A stretch of 64,000 bases of DNA, from NCBI GenBank assembly GCA_947095535.1, contig OX352772.1, forward strand, positions 276,220,336 through 276,284,335, read 5' to 3'. Positions 51,385-63,480 of this stretch are shown piece after piece. The notes under the pieces were generated by a model. That model made no database searches. It was not told where the DNA came from and worked only from the letters and a program-made list of their open reading frames with translations. Each line of letters begins with the position of its first letter. Positions within the stretch are counted from its first letter, which is position 1. Made by a program: the position numbers and the translations under genes. The DNA comes from Poecilobothrus nobilitatus (lineage: Eukaryota > Arthropoda > Insecta > Diptera > Dolichopodidae).

Positions 51385-51938
51385 ATGTCAAAAAGGAAAG
51401 AAATTGAAAATTGTAACCCATCAATGTGTAAATTAAAATAAAATTTAAAAAGAAAAAAAGGAATACAGTGTGATGGAGAGTGTAGGAAATTCTTCTGTGC
51501 GAAATGCTCTGGGCTGGAAAATGAAATATTCTGTGAACAACAGTCCAATAATGATAAAATACTGTTTTGTTCAGAATGTGAACAAAGAAGACTAAAACGA
51601 AGATCTAATATATCAGGTCCATCGACACCCATCTCCGTAAAGAATATAAACATAAATAAAAAGTGGGAAAGGATGATAATGAAATACTACGACAACTTGA
51701 TCATATCATCAATAACCAATCCTTGTTTGAAGACAATTTAAATCAATTAAGAGATGAACTGAGAAGTATCAACGAATTACTCGATAACACTATAGAAGAA
51801 AACATAGCACTTCAAAATGAAAACATCATCCTAAGAAATGAGGTGCAATTTAACAGAACCTTAATTAGACAGAAAAAATATAAAAGAATTCTTGAATTTT
51901 TTGGTATCCCCAATAAGCGGCAAATGACCAACACCTAA
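51385..51938 (+). pseudogene. LINE ORF1 relic: PHD finger and coiled coil
   Basis: From the ATG at 51385 the frame gives a C-x4-C pair, a TAA stop at 51439, then IQCDGECRKFFCAKCSGLEN and later FCSECEQRR. The spacing C-x3-C-x4-C-x2-C ... C-x2-C fits a PHD-type zinc finger whose usual histidine is replaced by cysteine. After a frame change near 51660, the frame at 51663-51938 continues with EILRQLDHIINNQ and LRSINELLDNTIEENIAL, a clear heptad-rich coiled coil, and ends with ILEFFGIPNK, like the start of the RRM-like part of LINE ORF1 proteins. Such proteins coat the element's RNA. Both the stop and the frameshift make it non-functional. Confidence 0.6.
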
Positions 51939-51955
51939 GTAAAACTTGGAAAGTT

Positions 51956-53460
51956 TTGAAAAGCATTTTATTAAACAAACAATTTGAAAATCAAAGTGAA
52001 TTCTGTGATACACTTGAAAATACACAAATCATAGAAAAATTAGATAACTTCAACAATTATTATAGTTCAATAGGAAAAAAAATGGCAAACAAATTTGAAA
52101 CAATTTATACATCGAAACCTAGAACACAACATAAATTTAAATATATTGACGAAAGTAATATAGAAAAAATTATTGAAAATTTAGCAAATACAAAATCAGT
52201 GACGAATAGCCTGAAAATAAACAAAATTGTACCTATTTACAAAAAGATAATATAACAAAGATAATATAACTAGATAATATTACAAATTTTAGACCTATAT
52301 CAATATCAACTATCTTAAGTAAAATAATAGAAACTTGTGTTAACAACCAAATAGTGAAATATCTTGAAGAAGAAAATTTAACAAATAGATTTCAATAAGG
52401 CTTCAAAAAAAGGTCCAACACCAGTTGTGCTGTATTCGACATCATATCAGAAATACAAAATGGAATTGTATATAACAAAAAAGTGGTAATAGTTTTCTTT
52501 GATCTTACAAAAACTTTCGACTCAGTGGATTAAAAAATTCTAATGAGACTACTGTTTGAGCATGGAATTAAGGGAAAAGAACACAAATGGTTTTAAAATT
52601 ATTTTACGAACAGATAGCAATTCACTGTGGTAAAAAATTTGAAAAGTAAGATAAGAAATGTAGAATATATGAAGAATTCAAGGCAGCTGCCTAGGTCCAA
52701 CTAGTTCAGTAGTTTCACGCACATGTCATTAAACGGTAAAACATTATTATATGCACATGATTTGACAGTAGTATATTCAGCGGAAAATTTAGTACAACTG
52801 GAAAATAAGATCAATAAAGATATGGAAAAAATACATAAATGTATGTGCCAGTACAATTAAAACTATAAATATTGAAAAAAACAAAATATGTATTAGTAAA
52901 ATCAAAAGAGCTAAATCTAATGAAGATAAAATATAACAACCAAAATATAAAACAGGCTCAAAGCTACAAATATCTTGGAAGAATACTGGATGCTGATCTT
53001 AATTGGAAAGAACAAATTTCAAGTCAAATAAAAAAGGTCGTAAAATTGCTGGTTTGTTAGAAGGATCAATTACAGTATACCGTAGGAGCTGAAAAGGACG
53101 ATTTACTTTAGTTTATTTCACAGCACGTTTACGTACTGCATTTTTATATTGGGAAATACCACGAAAAAAACCATTGAACGCCAACATACGATATCCACAA
53201 AAATTTTGATGTAAAGTGAAAAAATTTGATGATTAATTAGGAAATACATCAACATAACACGAGATCATCACATCTAATTCACATAAACAGAATATCCCTG
53301 GGTCTCAGACATGACTTCGTTTACAACAAAGCAGTGAGAATATACAACAACTTACCAATAAGAATAAAGAATTTACATGTTAATTTTGAAAAAGCTATAA
53401 ATACTTTCTATAATGATTTATATATTCAGCTACTCTTATATAACAGAAAAAAAGACTGCA
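51956..53460 (+). pseudogene. LINE ORF2 relic: reverse transcriptase
   Basis: The first part (51956-52255) matches the linker before the reverse transcriptase (FNNYYSSIGKKMANKFE) and jumps to LKINKIVPIYKK, so a piece is deleted. A duplicated ataatataac then shifts the frame. The next frame reads FRPISISTILSKIIE, a TAA at 52396, FFDLTKTFDSVD (motif A; Asp at 52501-52503) with a TAA at 52531, and LLYAHDLTVVYS (motif C at about 52744-52770), where the expected YADD has become YAHD. A third frame (52872-53060) gives YKYLGRILDADLNWKEQI. The C-terminal HNTRSSHLIHINRISLGLRH and YNNLPIRIK motifs follow at about 53258-53370. With several stops, two frame changes and a damaged catalytic box, the enzyme is dead. 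Confidence 0.78.
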
Positions 53461-53492
53461 GTCTCAAAAAAAAAAAAATAAAAAAAAAAACC

Positions 53493-56400
53493 ATTATAAT
53501 TTAGCATTTCAATAGTTTAATTTTTAAATTTTAAAGAAATAAAACAAAAAAGCTTAATCTTGATTGATGTGTTATTATTACTTTTTTTAATATTAGGTAC
53601 TAAAAATATTTTTTTTTTTAATCATTATTAGTCTTTAAATTAAATTTTTATTTAAAAAAAAATTTAACAAAATCAATTTCCTGAAAATACTTAAAGATAT
53701 TAAAAAATAGAAATTTCGCTTTTCTTAAAATGAAGATAATTTAAAACTCAAATTAATTTTTAAAGTTAAGGATATTAAAATGCCTGAAAGCAATTTAAAA
53801 TCACATGCAAAAAAAAAAAATATAAATAATTCGAAAAGAAATTACCAGTCAATTTTAAAAATTTTATTTCTTTTATTTTTTCTGTCATCTTACAAATCAC
53901 CGCAATTTTAATAATTTTTTTTTTTTTTTTTATGTATGTCATAAACATACATAATAGTTATATGTATAATTTTTTTATAATGATTACTTATTAAGGTAAT
54001 CATTCACATACACATCAACTTAACCAATCAACCAATATGTGATTTATTATTTGACTTTCATCATTATTTTATAAAATTGTTTTTTTTTTTGTTTTTTTTT
54101 CACTTTTATTTTCACTTTTTCTTTTCCCATCTTTTTTCCTTCTGGTTTTCTCTTTTACTCTTATAATTTTTTTTTTTTTCAATTTTTGACTTATTTTTTT
54201 AAATATGGTAGAAATTTTTTTGTTGATTTTATTTACCCTAAAGCATATATTACATATATATATATAATATATATATATATGTATAAAACAAAAGTCATCG
54301 CAAAATTTTATTCATTTATAAAAATTCACAAATTTTTATTTTATTTATGTATATTCAATTTTAGCTATTTATTCGTGTTTTTACTGTAAAATAGATCATT
54401 TATGTAAGTATATATGTATGTTTGGAAATTATAAATAATATATATACATATGTAACGGGTGGTATATTATATGATTAAATTGAAATAAAATCAAAAATAT
54501 AAATAATAATAAAGATAATATAAAAAAAAAACAAACTTACTAAAAGAACAACTTTTTGTCAGTTTTTTTTATTTGAAGTTCGATCTTACAAAATTAGATG
54601 TGTGTCTATGTATGAATAAAATACTTTTATCATTATTTAATATGATAGGCTTGAAATATAAAACTAATTTTTTAATATAGATATACATACATTAAAAAAT
54701 ATATGTACATATGTATATAATATGTAAACAATGTAAAAAATACAAAAATATTCATTCCATTTATAAGAATTAATTCGCAACATTCTGAAACGATTGCATA
54801 TTTTTAAGGGCTTATTAAAGAAAGTTTAAAAATGTTTTCTCTCTAAGTTTTTAATAAAATAGAATTATATTGTTAATTCTACCCACGATTATAATAATGA
54901 TCTCTTAATATTTTTTTTTCTTTTGCGTTTTTTCATTTTCTGACTTTTCATTTTTCTTTGTCTCTATTGCTTTGTCTTGCCTCGTGTTTTTTTTTTTTTT
55001 TAATTTAACATATGTTTATATGTCTATTAAAAGAAATTTTAGCATACATTATATTTATAACCTTAAATAAAAAGAAAAAAATAATAAAAAGTTATAAAAT
55101 AATAATAAAGCGCCATCAGTGTAATAATATCTATAAAATAACCAAATTTAGCCTACATAGTAATGTAATAAAAAAAAAACAAAAAAAAATTTTACATTAC
55201 CTATATATATATTCATTTCCGCTATAAAATGCGCAATACATGTAATCACCGTTAAAATTATAACGAAATCAACAACAAAAGCAAAGAAAACAATGTAAAA
55301 TTGTAAACAATCACTTAAAAAACTTTAAGAAAATATAACATTTTTTTGTCATAATTATTAGTGTTGCCACATCTTGCTGGTGTTTGTATTAAATTTTTGG
55401 TTTATCCTCAATGCACTACAGCAAATTTAGATGCTCAGATACTCTACTTAAAGTAATATTACCATCAAAAGAGCTATTATTTTTCTTGAAAGACCTTCAA
55501 TTATACATAAAAGCTAACTTAAATTCTTTGATTTGTTTAATTCAATCTTTAATACATTTAAAATTGTGATAAAATTTATATTATATATGGCAACATTTGT
55601 TTTACTATTTATTAAGTTTAACTTTAGTTCGTTAGTAGAAAGTTGTGTGTGTGTATGTCGTTAAGTAAGTATATGTATACGTAATTATGGTAGGTCCGGA
55701 ACCTTATATATAAAACAAAAATAAAGAAAAAGTGTGTGAACGTCATCATACATAAGTGAGTGATTTTGCTACATCATTTTTATTTTTTCATTTTTTTCTT
55801 TATTTTTACGTTTCCTTTTCATTATTTAATTTTTGTTCTGTTATTCTTAAAAAAAAAATTAGGCAACATTTCACCAAAAAATAACATTAAATTTCACTTT
55901 TCTTTGAAAATTTGTTTAATGTTTTTGTTGTTTTTTTTTTTATTTCGTGCGCGGTACGCAGTTTTTAATTTGTTTTGTAATTTGTTTTATATTTTTTTTG
56001 TTAATTTCATATTTTATTCAGGTAAATGAAAATAAATAGTGTAGTTTCATTACCTGTTCAACATTACATAGTGTTTTTCTTTTTATTTTTGCAGATTGCT
56101 GTTTTTTTAAGGAAATTAAATTTGTAATACGGAAATTTAAAAAATAAAAAAAAAACCAGAAGTAAAGATGTTGTTACCAGATTTGTTTTGTGGATTAACT
56201 ATAATTTTAGTTTATACTGTAAAAATTTACGATTTATTAGAGTTTAGAGTAGAAAAAAAAATTTAACGTTCAAAAAAATAAAAAGGAAAAATTAAAAATT
56301 TTGTAAATAAGTTATAGTGCGAACTTGTAGGTAGTTATAATCAAAATTTATGCTAAAAACTAAAAATATTTTATTCAAGAAAATTATTTCTAAAAGTTAT

Positions 56401-56888
56401 TAGGAATTTAAAATTTTACCTAAACAAAAATTCATAAACACTGTTAACCTGAACCTTTTGCTAGGCAGGAAATTTCATCGTGAACAACACCTTTTGCTAT
56501 ACAGGAGATTTCAACTGAGTTCAAGATATTCTGTAAACAAAAATATTAAACCGTTATATTAAACTGAATTTTAAACTGTTCCTTTGTAAACATAGGATAT
56601 ATATTTAATGGATCAAAAACAGTTAAATAAAATAATCTGAAACAGATAACTTAATATAGATCACATAAATTTCTTAAAGTGACCGGTTTTTTATTTATAA
56701 AATAAAATATTGTAATTACACCCTGTATGTCACAGGTTATTTTAAGTTATTTTTATTTAATATATAATATTTTAAAAGTTATTTTAAGTTTTCGCCAGTC
56801 GTCGGTTCATTATTATAAAAAAAATGTGTAATATTTCATAACACTATAACAAAATATTCAATAAGAACAAAAAATAAATATAAATATT
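53493..56888. other. Long AT-rich noncoding stretch
   Basis: No gene was found. There is a (TA)n tract at about 54254-54282. An imperfect tandem pair of about 37 bp built on ccttttgcta lies at 56452-56522. A tacaccctgtat motif at about 56718-56729 resembles a lone Tc1/mariner terminus. The phenylalanine-rich open frame at 55760-56029 looks like noise. Confidence 0.45.
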
Positions 56889-56890
56889 TT

Positions 56891-56951
56891 TTGTACAAAA
56901 TAATAGATGGCGCATTCAAACTGTTCAATTGCATAGGTGAGTAATCAACGG
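56891..56951 (+). repeat. Dispersed repeat with an agatggcgc motif, copy 2
   Basis: The 25-bp block at 56891-56915 and the taatcaacgg block at 56942-56951 match 14741-14765 and 14864-14873, with a shorter gap between them. Confidence 0.5.
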
Positions 56952-57999
56952 TTTAGTGAAACAATTTTGTGGTTCCCTTTTATTCTAAAGGAAGTTAATA
57001 CGATACTTTTCTCCAGTATAGAAAGAATAAGAATAAGACAAAAAAATTTCTTTAATTTTTTTTTCATTGATTGAATAACGGTCAGTATTTAAAATTTTTA
57101 TAAAATATGTCCATTTTTAAACTATGTATCCAGCTATTTAAAATTCAACAATGGTAAATTGTAAAATAAAATTAATATATATTTGTTTTTAAAACATAAA
57201 AACAAGTCTTTTTTTTATAGTTTAACTTTACTAATAATCGTATTATAGTCATATTTATAACTATTAGAAATAACAGATAATAACCCAAATTTAGATCACA
57301 AAAAAAAAAAAAATTATTTATTCTAAATACGTATTTAAATCATTTTCAAATTTTGTAAATAAAAAAAATAATATTATCATGATTTGCTTCCATATATTCG
57401 TAATTTACATGAAAAGAATAAAAAATTTTTTCTTTTCAAAACAAAAAAGATTATTAGTTTTTTTTAATGCAAAATAATTTTAAATGACCCCAATGTATAA
57501 TATAATAGGCCTATTTAGTAGCTCATAAATAATACCATTAAAAATTATATATATGTTATATTTTTATGTGCGCTTTATTATTAAACGTTCATTGCCATAA
57601 TTACAGTAATATACTTGCAGTAGACTCTAAAACATTCCAATAAAATGTGATGAAATTAAAGTTGACTGGGATTAGATCTATGGGTAGGATTAAAGTGTTG
57701 CTTTTAATCTATCTGTGTCCAAATTATATTTACCTGTAATTTGTAGTTTCTTTTGTTCGAGGAAAAATAACATATGATTAACAAGTAACACTATATAATT
57801 ATAATGGATTTTAGCCCTCATTATATAGAGTTCCTTACATTTTAAAGCCTTCAAGATCTGTTTCAATAATATTTATGTTTTTGTAAAACCCCTTATTATT
57901 ATCCCTTTTTTATTTCACGTTATTCGATTTTATAAAATCGTAAAGTCATCGTATTGCACTTACCACTTATCAATAATCAAATAATCCGTTTTTAGCACA
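56952..57999. other. AT-rich noncoding DNA
   Basis: Nothing was recognised. Confidence 0.45.
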
Positions 58000-58640
58000 T
58001 ATCCAAAAAAAATTTTGAAAAAATGTGCTTATTAGTTTCACTCTGTCCGTCCGTCTGTTTACAAAACTTCTACACCGTTAAAGATAGAGAAAAAAAAATA
58101 ATCTGAAAACGTCATTCGACAGGTATTTTTTTACTTTGTAAATTAATATCAAAATTATACAATTTTTTAAATATAGTATTTAAATTTACCGTTATGTGAA
58201 AATCAAATTTAGCATGATATTTCAACTCTCATAACTCCGGCACGCCTTTAGATAGGAACCTGCAATTTTGAGACAAGAAAGAACTTTTAGAATTAGTATA
58301 ATTTTCCTTACAAAATTTTTTTGTACCACCCCCTGTTTAAGAGCTATTAAGGCTGAAATATTGAAAATTTGCTATTTTTAGGCACCTGTAACTTAAGCAC
58401 CAGTACAAATTTTTCTTCGGTAAAACATAAAAATTAAAGCTCCAGTAATATATTTGTACGTGTGTTAACGGTTTTTCTCAGTAATAAGGTTCCGCACTTA
58501 CAGCCCCTCAATATTCCAGAAAAGTCCTATTTTCACATATTTTCTTATTACAAAATATTTCTTAAATTTTCAAATTTTTGTGCAAGTCACAATTCAAAAC
58601 AGTTTGTATTGTCTTTTGGAAATGTGCGCTTTTAAAAACC
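58000..58640 (+). repeat. Mini-me-family relic
   Basis: It has gtgcttattag, a short GTCC/GTCT run (58042-58060), then acaaaacttctacacc. Further along are ccgttatgtgaaaatcaaa, cttgtaccaccccctg, ttaagagctattaaggc and a cagcccctcaat segment. The same blocks appear in reverse in the 60.9-62.4-kb element and again forward at 62.8-63.0 kb, so they belong to one repeat family. Confidence 0.55.
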
Positions 58641-60852
58641 GTTGATTTGCATTCTACCTTGTTTAATAAGTTTTTATTACATCAAAACTATATTTGGTAA
58701 TAACCCAATAAAGTTTAAATTAGTAAAAAAAGACTCATCCTAAAAATATGATTATTTGATTAGTAATAAATGGTTGATGCAATAAGGCCCATGCTCAAAT
58801 TACCTAAAACTGCTGATATTTAATAAATCGGTTACTAAATTTAATAAAAATATATCTTAAAAGGGACACCATATTAAAACCTAATCCAATATAATTGAAT
58901 AATTATAATAACTATTCTGTTTTTATTCTCCAATCAAGTGTCATTCAATTGTGACCCTTTTCAAAATGTAGTACTCGTGAACATACGATAATTTCAATTT
59001 TCTTATTTCCGTTTGCATTCAGGAATGTGTGAAAGGAATTTCGACAATTACTGTTTGGAATAGTAAATGAATCCTCAATTGTATATTCTATTAGATCTCA
59101 TTTGTAATGCTTTCCGGTCTATTTCTATCAGGTGGATAATTTTAAATTTGAATTCCAACTTATATTTAAAATCAATTTGGCATAAATATGGCATTTATAG
59201 TGTATCCTCTGACGAAGAAATAAACGAACATTTAAAGAAACTGAAACATATAAAGTACTAAATTTTTCTTTTTATAAATTCATATCGACTTAAATTTCTT
59301 GTTTTATAATATGCAAATTAACTCAAAATTAAATTCAGATCATATACATCATACATAATTAAAGATTTGATTGAAAAGCAATTTTTTATTTTATTTTACG
59401 GATTTTCATAACTTTCTTTCTATTTAAATGAAATCGAAAAGAAGACTTTTCACTTTTGCTTTATGTCTATTGTATGTAAAATAAAAAAAAAACTTTTCTG
59501 TGTCACATATAACATAATCACTTCATGAAACACTACTATTCATTATTAGATCTTTTTCTTTTTATTTGGAATTACTGTTTAGATTGTATAGAAGATGCAC
59601 TCGTGCATATAAAAAAAAAACAAAAACAAATAAAACCATGTTTAAAAAAGTTGTAAAACTTGTAATAGAATCATATACTATCTAATAATCAGACACTAAA
59701 TTTTTCTTTATGGTTAAAGTGGTATTAAAGACTAATCTTTCAAACTTATAAAAATAACTATAAATCGTGTAAATATAAGCGCGCGCGAAATGAAAATTTA
59801 TTATTGTGTGCTATTTTATTGAATTTTGCTATATTTAAGTTTGACTTGTCAAATTCTTAAACTGGTTCCAAGTATATATTGTATATTATATTAAACTTAT
59901 CCATCTTTCACAGATATAGACAGTAGCATATAGGCAGGGGTATTTAACCTTTTATGTTGAAATCATTTGTAAAAAGTATCATAGACAGGGACATTCAACT
60001 TTTAATACTTCAATTCTCGTCAAAAGTTGGTTTATTTCTTTCTTAATATTTATATCTGTAAAACCAAAAGGGATCATTTCAAAAAAATTAGATTATGATT
60101 ATGATTTTAATAAAGATTATGTAATATTTAAAATTATGAATTTAATAAAGCAAAAAAAAAAAACGGATCTAAACTAATATTTAAACTATTAAACAAAAAT
60201 TACAAAAAACAAACCATTAAAGCATGGTTAACAAAATATCATTTGATTTTATTTTTATTTATGGTCACAGCATATTATTCATATCATATCATACGAGTTA
60301 AAAACCTCTGCATTGATTATTTAAAACTTAAAAGAAACAGAAATTGTTGAATCTATGTTACTGATATATCTTTGATGAAATATCAATAAATATTTCTTTT
60401 ACATTTTCCTTTTTTTTTAGATTTTCATATTGCTTCTGTTGTTCTGTTAATGATGCTTCTGTGATGATAAATATCACAAGATAATTCTGCTTTCTAAAAT
60501 TAAATTCTGTCTATGTATGATATCTTCTTTTATAAAAACTTGTTCGATCACCATAAAATATTCCATGATCATTATATGTATTATAGATATATGCTTAGTT
60601 AAATCTTTTCTTCTTTCTTTCCAATAAAATGTGATTATGATCTCTTTAGAAGAAATATTGCGTGTATATATATATAATCAATTGAAAGTAATTTTTGATT
60701 TATCATTATTTTGAATCATGATTAAATAAATCTACAAAAATGTTGTTTTTAATGTTTATATTATTATTATATCTGGTTATAAACATATTTGTTTTGTTAA
60801 ATATTAATTGGTTAGTTCAACTCAAATGGAAAATTGATTCATTAAATTTATA
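58641..60852. other. AT-rich noncoding DNA
   Basis: No gene was seen. The open frame at 59067-59261 is short and has no recognisable domain. Confidence 0.45.
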
Positions 60853-62440
60853 GAAAAACGAGGAAGAATACAGTTGCCTTTGTCAACTCTTAGATACCCG
60901 TACGAACCGTTAGTATGTTCACAGCCTGTCACTCTGCTTACAATATTATTTTTTTAATATTCTAGTATCTTAAAATAATTTGGGTGAATTTTATAATTTC
61001 TAGAACTATGGGTTGTACATATATTCAAACTATATGTTTATATGTACATTCTTCAAAAGCAGATTCTAACATTTCACATAACGATTATCAATCCAAAACT
61101 TTTTCAAATATTCTATAGTACCATTTAATACTAAGCGGTAAATGTATATTAAATTTACTTAGTACAAAATAGTAAATATAATTTTAAATATTATATTATA
61201 TTATATTTAAATATTCCATTGACAGAATAATTTCTTATAAGTACAATAAACTACATATATGTATATAAATACGGCGCTATATAATATACATCTATACTCT
61301 TATCATTCATTCACTAGTGACATATACGATATGTAAATAAACATGATATTATATAAGTATGTATATATATTAATATCATATAAATAATAAAAATTCTTCA
61401 AGCAACCGTTATGTTGTTTATTTATTTACATTTTTATGTACTACGCATTATATCCTCAACAATTTCAAATTATCGAGTAAAACAAAATGCAAAAAATTTG
61501 TTGAAGAAATTTGGTAGAAAATTTGAAAAAATCAAGTAACACTTTCGTCAATTATAAAGTAACCCTATATTATTAAAAAAAGTTGTTAACAGAAATAAGA
61601 GTATAATGTTGAAGCTTTAATTTTTGTGTATTACTTCAAAAAAATTTTAACAGGTGTTCAAGTTACAGGTGTTTAAAAATAGGAAATTTTCAGTTTTTGA
61701 CCCCTTACAGCTCCTAAACGGGGGGTGATACAAAAAAAATTTCTGAAATGACTCATACTTATTTTCAAAGGTCTAACTTATGTCAAAATTTCAAGTTTCC
61801 AACTTAAACCGTTTAGAAGGTAGAAGGGTTGAAGGATTTTGCAAAATTTGAGTTTCACATAACGGTAAATTAAGACACCGTATGCCACAAATATATATTT
61901 ATTGTATATATACTTTTAAAGCTAATAAAAGTAGTAATCGTTTGGCGTTTTCAAAATGAAGATATACCTTATACAACTTGTGCTATAACAATTTAAATAT
62001 AGAGTTTTTTTGAACCTTTGGGGAGCTGTAGCTCCGTAACGGGTGGGGCTACAAAAAAAAGTTATTAAAAATAAAATTAATATTTTTGTGAGATCTATCA
62101 GTAGTTAAAATTTCATAGCTCTATTGCAAAAAAAATGTGGGGATCTAAAAGTTAGGTGTTCGAGAGCTATCCTAAGGCTTGGTCCAAACTCAACCAAAAA
62201 AAATAGGGAACCTACAAATTACTCCTAGAATATTTTGTGTAAATTTCAAGATTCTAGCTTTCTTAGTTTTTGAGTTAGCGTGCTGACGGACGGACGGACG
62301 GACGGACATGGCTCAAAAGTCTTAGAATTTTTTTCTGATCCGATCCATACCTTTGAAGGTATATCTAGCTCGCTTATTTCGAGGAGTTACAAACGGAGGA
62401 GTAATTTTATTATACCCGATCCTATCGTACGGGTATAAAT
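60853..62440 (-). mobile_element. Mini-me/DINE-1-like element with both ends
   Basis: Read on the minus strand it starts near 62440 with ttatacccgtacgatagg and cgggtataataaa. It continues with a 'gtttgtaactcctcgaaa' block, a core containing 'gagctagatatacc', a (GTCC)n run (62285-62307), 'gcacgctaactcaaaaacta' and blocks shared with 58.0-58.6 kb. It finishes with cgtacgggtatctaag, a hairpin (stem agttg / caact at 60872-60888) and gtattcttcctcg. The string atacccgtacga occurs inverted near both ends, as expected for the asymmetric terminal repeats of Helentron-type elements. Its middle (about 61030-61480) is AT-rich and has no satellite array. Confidence 0.65.
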
Positions 62441-62599
62441 ATAGATAGGATTGTGTCACACTCGTATAATGATTAAATGGAAAATTTCTATATATAGTCA
62501 TTTTTTTTAAATTTTAAATTTTACAAAAATTCTACCCTGTTCAATATAAGACAATAAAATTTTAATAATGGATAGGTCTTTTGAAAAAAATTAATGTTG
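62441..62599. other. Short AT-rich spacer
   Basis: Nothing was recognised between the mini-me-like element and the SINE candidate. Confidence 0.4.
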
Positions 62600-62815
62600 T
62601 AGAATGTCTTTTTATTTTTTTTAAGTTTATTCCGCTGCCACATAAATGTGAAAAGGAAATTGTAAAGGGACAGTCTTTCTTTTTCTGGCGTGACTGTAAA
62701 TGTCGTAAGGCGGAATTATTCCTAAGACGTGTGTGAGATTCCAACTCACACTCCCTCGATGTTTTACGGATTACGTATTTAATACATTTTTACCCACTAA
62801 AATAATTTATAACCG
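62600..62815 (-). mobile_element. Candidate tRNA-derived SINE
   Basis: On the minus strand there is an A-box-like tttagtgggtaaa (about 62790-62803), then about 50 bases later a B-box-like gagttggaatctc. The B box sits in a perfect hairpin with a 7-bp stem and 7-base loop (62731-62751), like the T arm of a tRNA. Downstream comes a body with gcctta, gacatttacagtcacgcc and tgtggcagcgg, and then an A-rich tail (about 62609-62630 as T-rich on the plus strand). Head, body and A-rich tail are the layout of a tRNA-derived SINE, copied by a LINE enzyme in trans. I cannot name the parent tRNA. The open frame at 62562-62744 is incidental. Confidence 0.5.
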
Positions 62816-63480
62816 AGGCCCCTAACTTTTTATGTAGCCTACTATTTACCAAGCTACAGCCCCTGAAAGTTTCAAAACGCCCTATTGTACAATGTGTAAC
62901 TATATTAATATTTAAATTTGTTATGTGAAAATAAAATTTTGCAACATTTTGCTTCCTTCATGTCTCCGTAAAAGTTTTTGATAGAACTTTGAAATTTTTA
63001 AAAGTAGCATAAGTTATCTCAAAAATATTATAGTTATTTATTATAACTATATATTATATTATAGTTCAAGAGCATAATAAATTTGTGTCAAATTAAAGTT
63101 TGTCATATTAAAGTTTGTGTAAACTTAAAAAATAATGGAGCTTTGATTCTGAAATTCACTATTGAACGGGACGGGTTTGAATGATGTTATACAACTTTGT
63201 TTTTATATGAGCATAACTCAGTGTGGAAATAACTTTTATATCTCAAATTTAAGTTCAAAAGAAGTTCAGTTTTTTACTAATGACTTCTGTAAATTGGGAC
63301 AAGTCTAACGAAATCGGTTCGGGTAACTGCGAAATTTATATCTTCATTATAACATCTAATATTTTGTTTTATTGCAATAACTATTACAGAAGTAAGTTAC
63401 CTTGCTAGTTGTAGCGCAACGAGGTCGTGTGTAGCTGTTATACAACTTCGAAATTTACATAAATATATCTCAGTACTTAA
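62816..63480 (+). repeat. Mini-me-family relic with inner repeats
   Basis: 62860-63030 (ctacagcccctgaaag, ttatgtgaaaataaaa, catgtctccgtaaaa) matches blocks of the 58.2-58.6-kb relic. Further on, gttatacaactt followed by AT-rich sequence and atctcagt-like text appears at 63187 and again at 63437, suggesting two worn tandem units of about 250 bp. Confidence 0.45.

Larger units (their letters stand above)
51316..53492 (+). mobile_element. Decayed non-LTR retrotransposon
   Basis: The element has remains of both LINE proteins in the right order and an A-rich 3' tail (about 53467-53492). The string cattata occurs just before the proposed 5' end (51309) and just after the tail (53493), a possible short target-site duplication. 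The endonuclease domain, part of ORF1 and part of ORF2 between the endonuclease and the fingers are missing, leaving about 2.2 kb of what should be roughly 4-5 kb. A PHD-finger plus coiled-coil ORF1 and the C-terminal H-x-T-R motif point to the CR1/jockey group of LINEs. Confidence 0.72.

Noticed and set aside
55760..56029. 89-codon phenylalanine-rich frame
   Set aside because: T-rich tracts generate Phe/Leu codons by chance. It mimics a membrane segment but lacks any other support.
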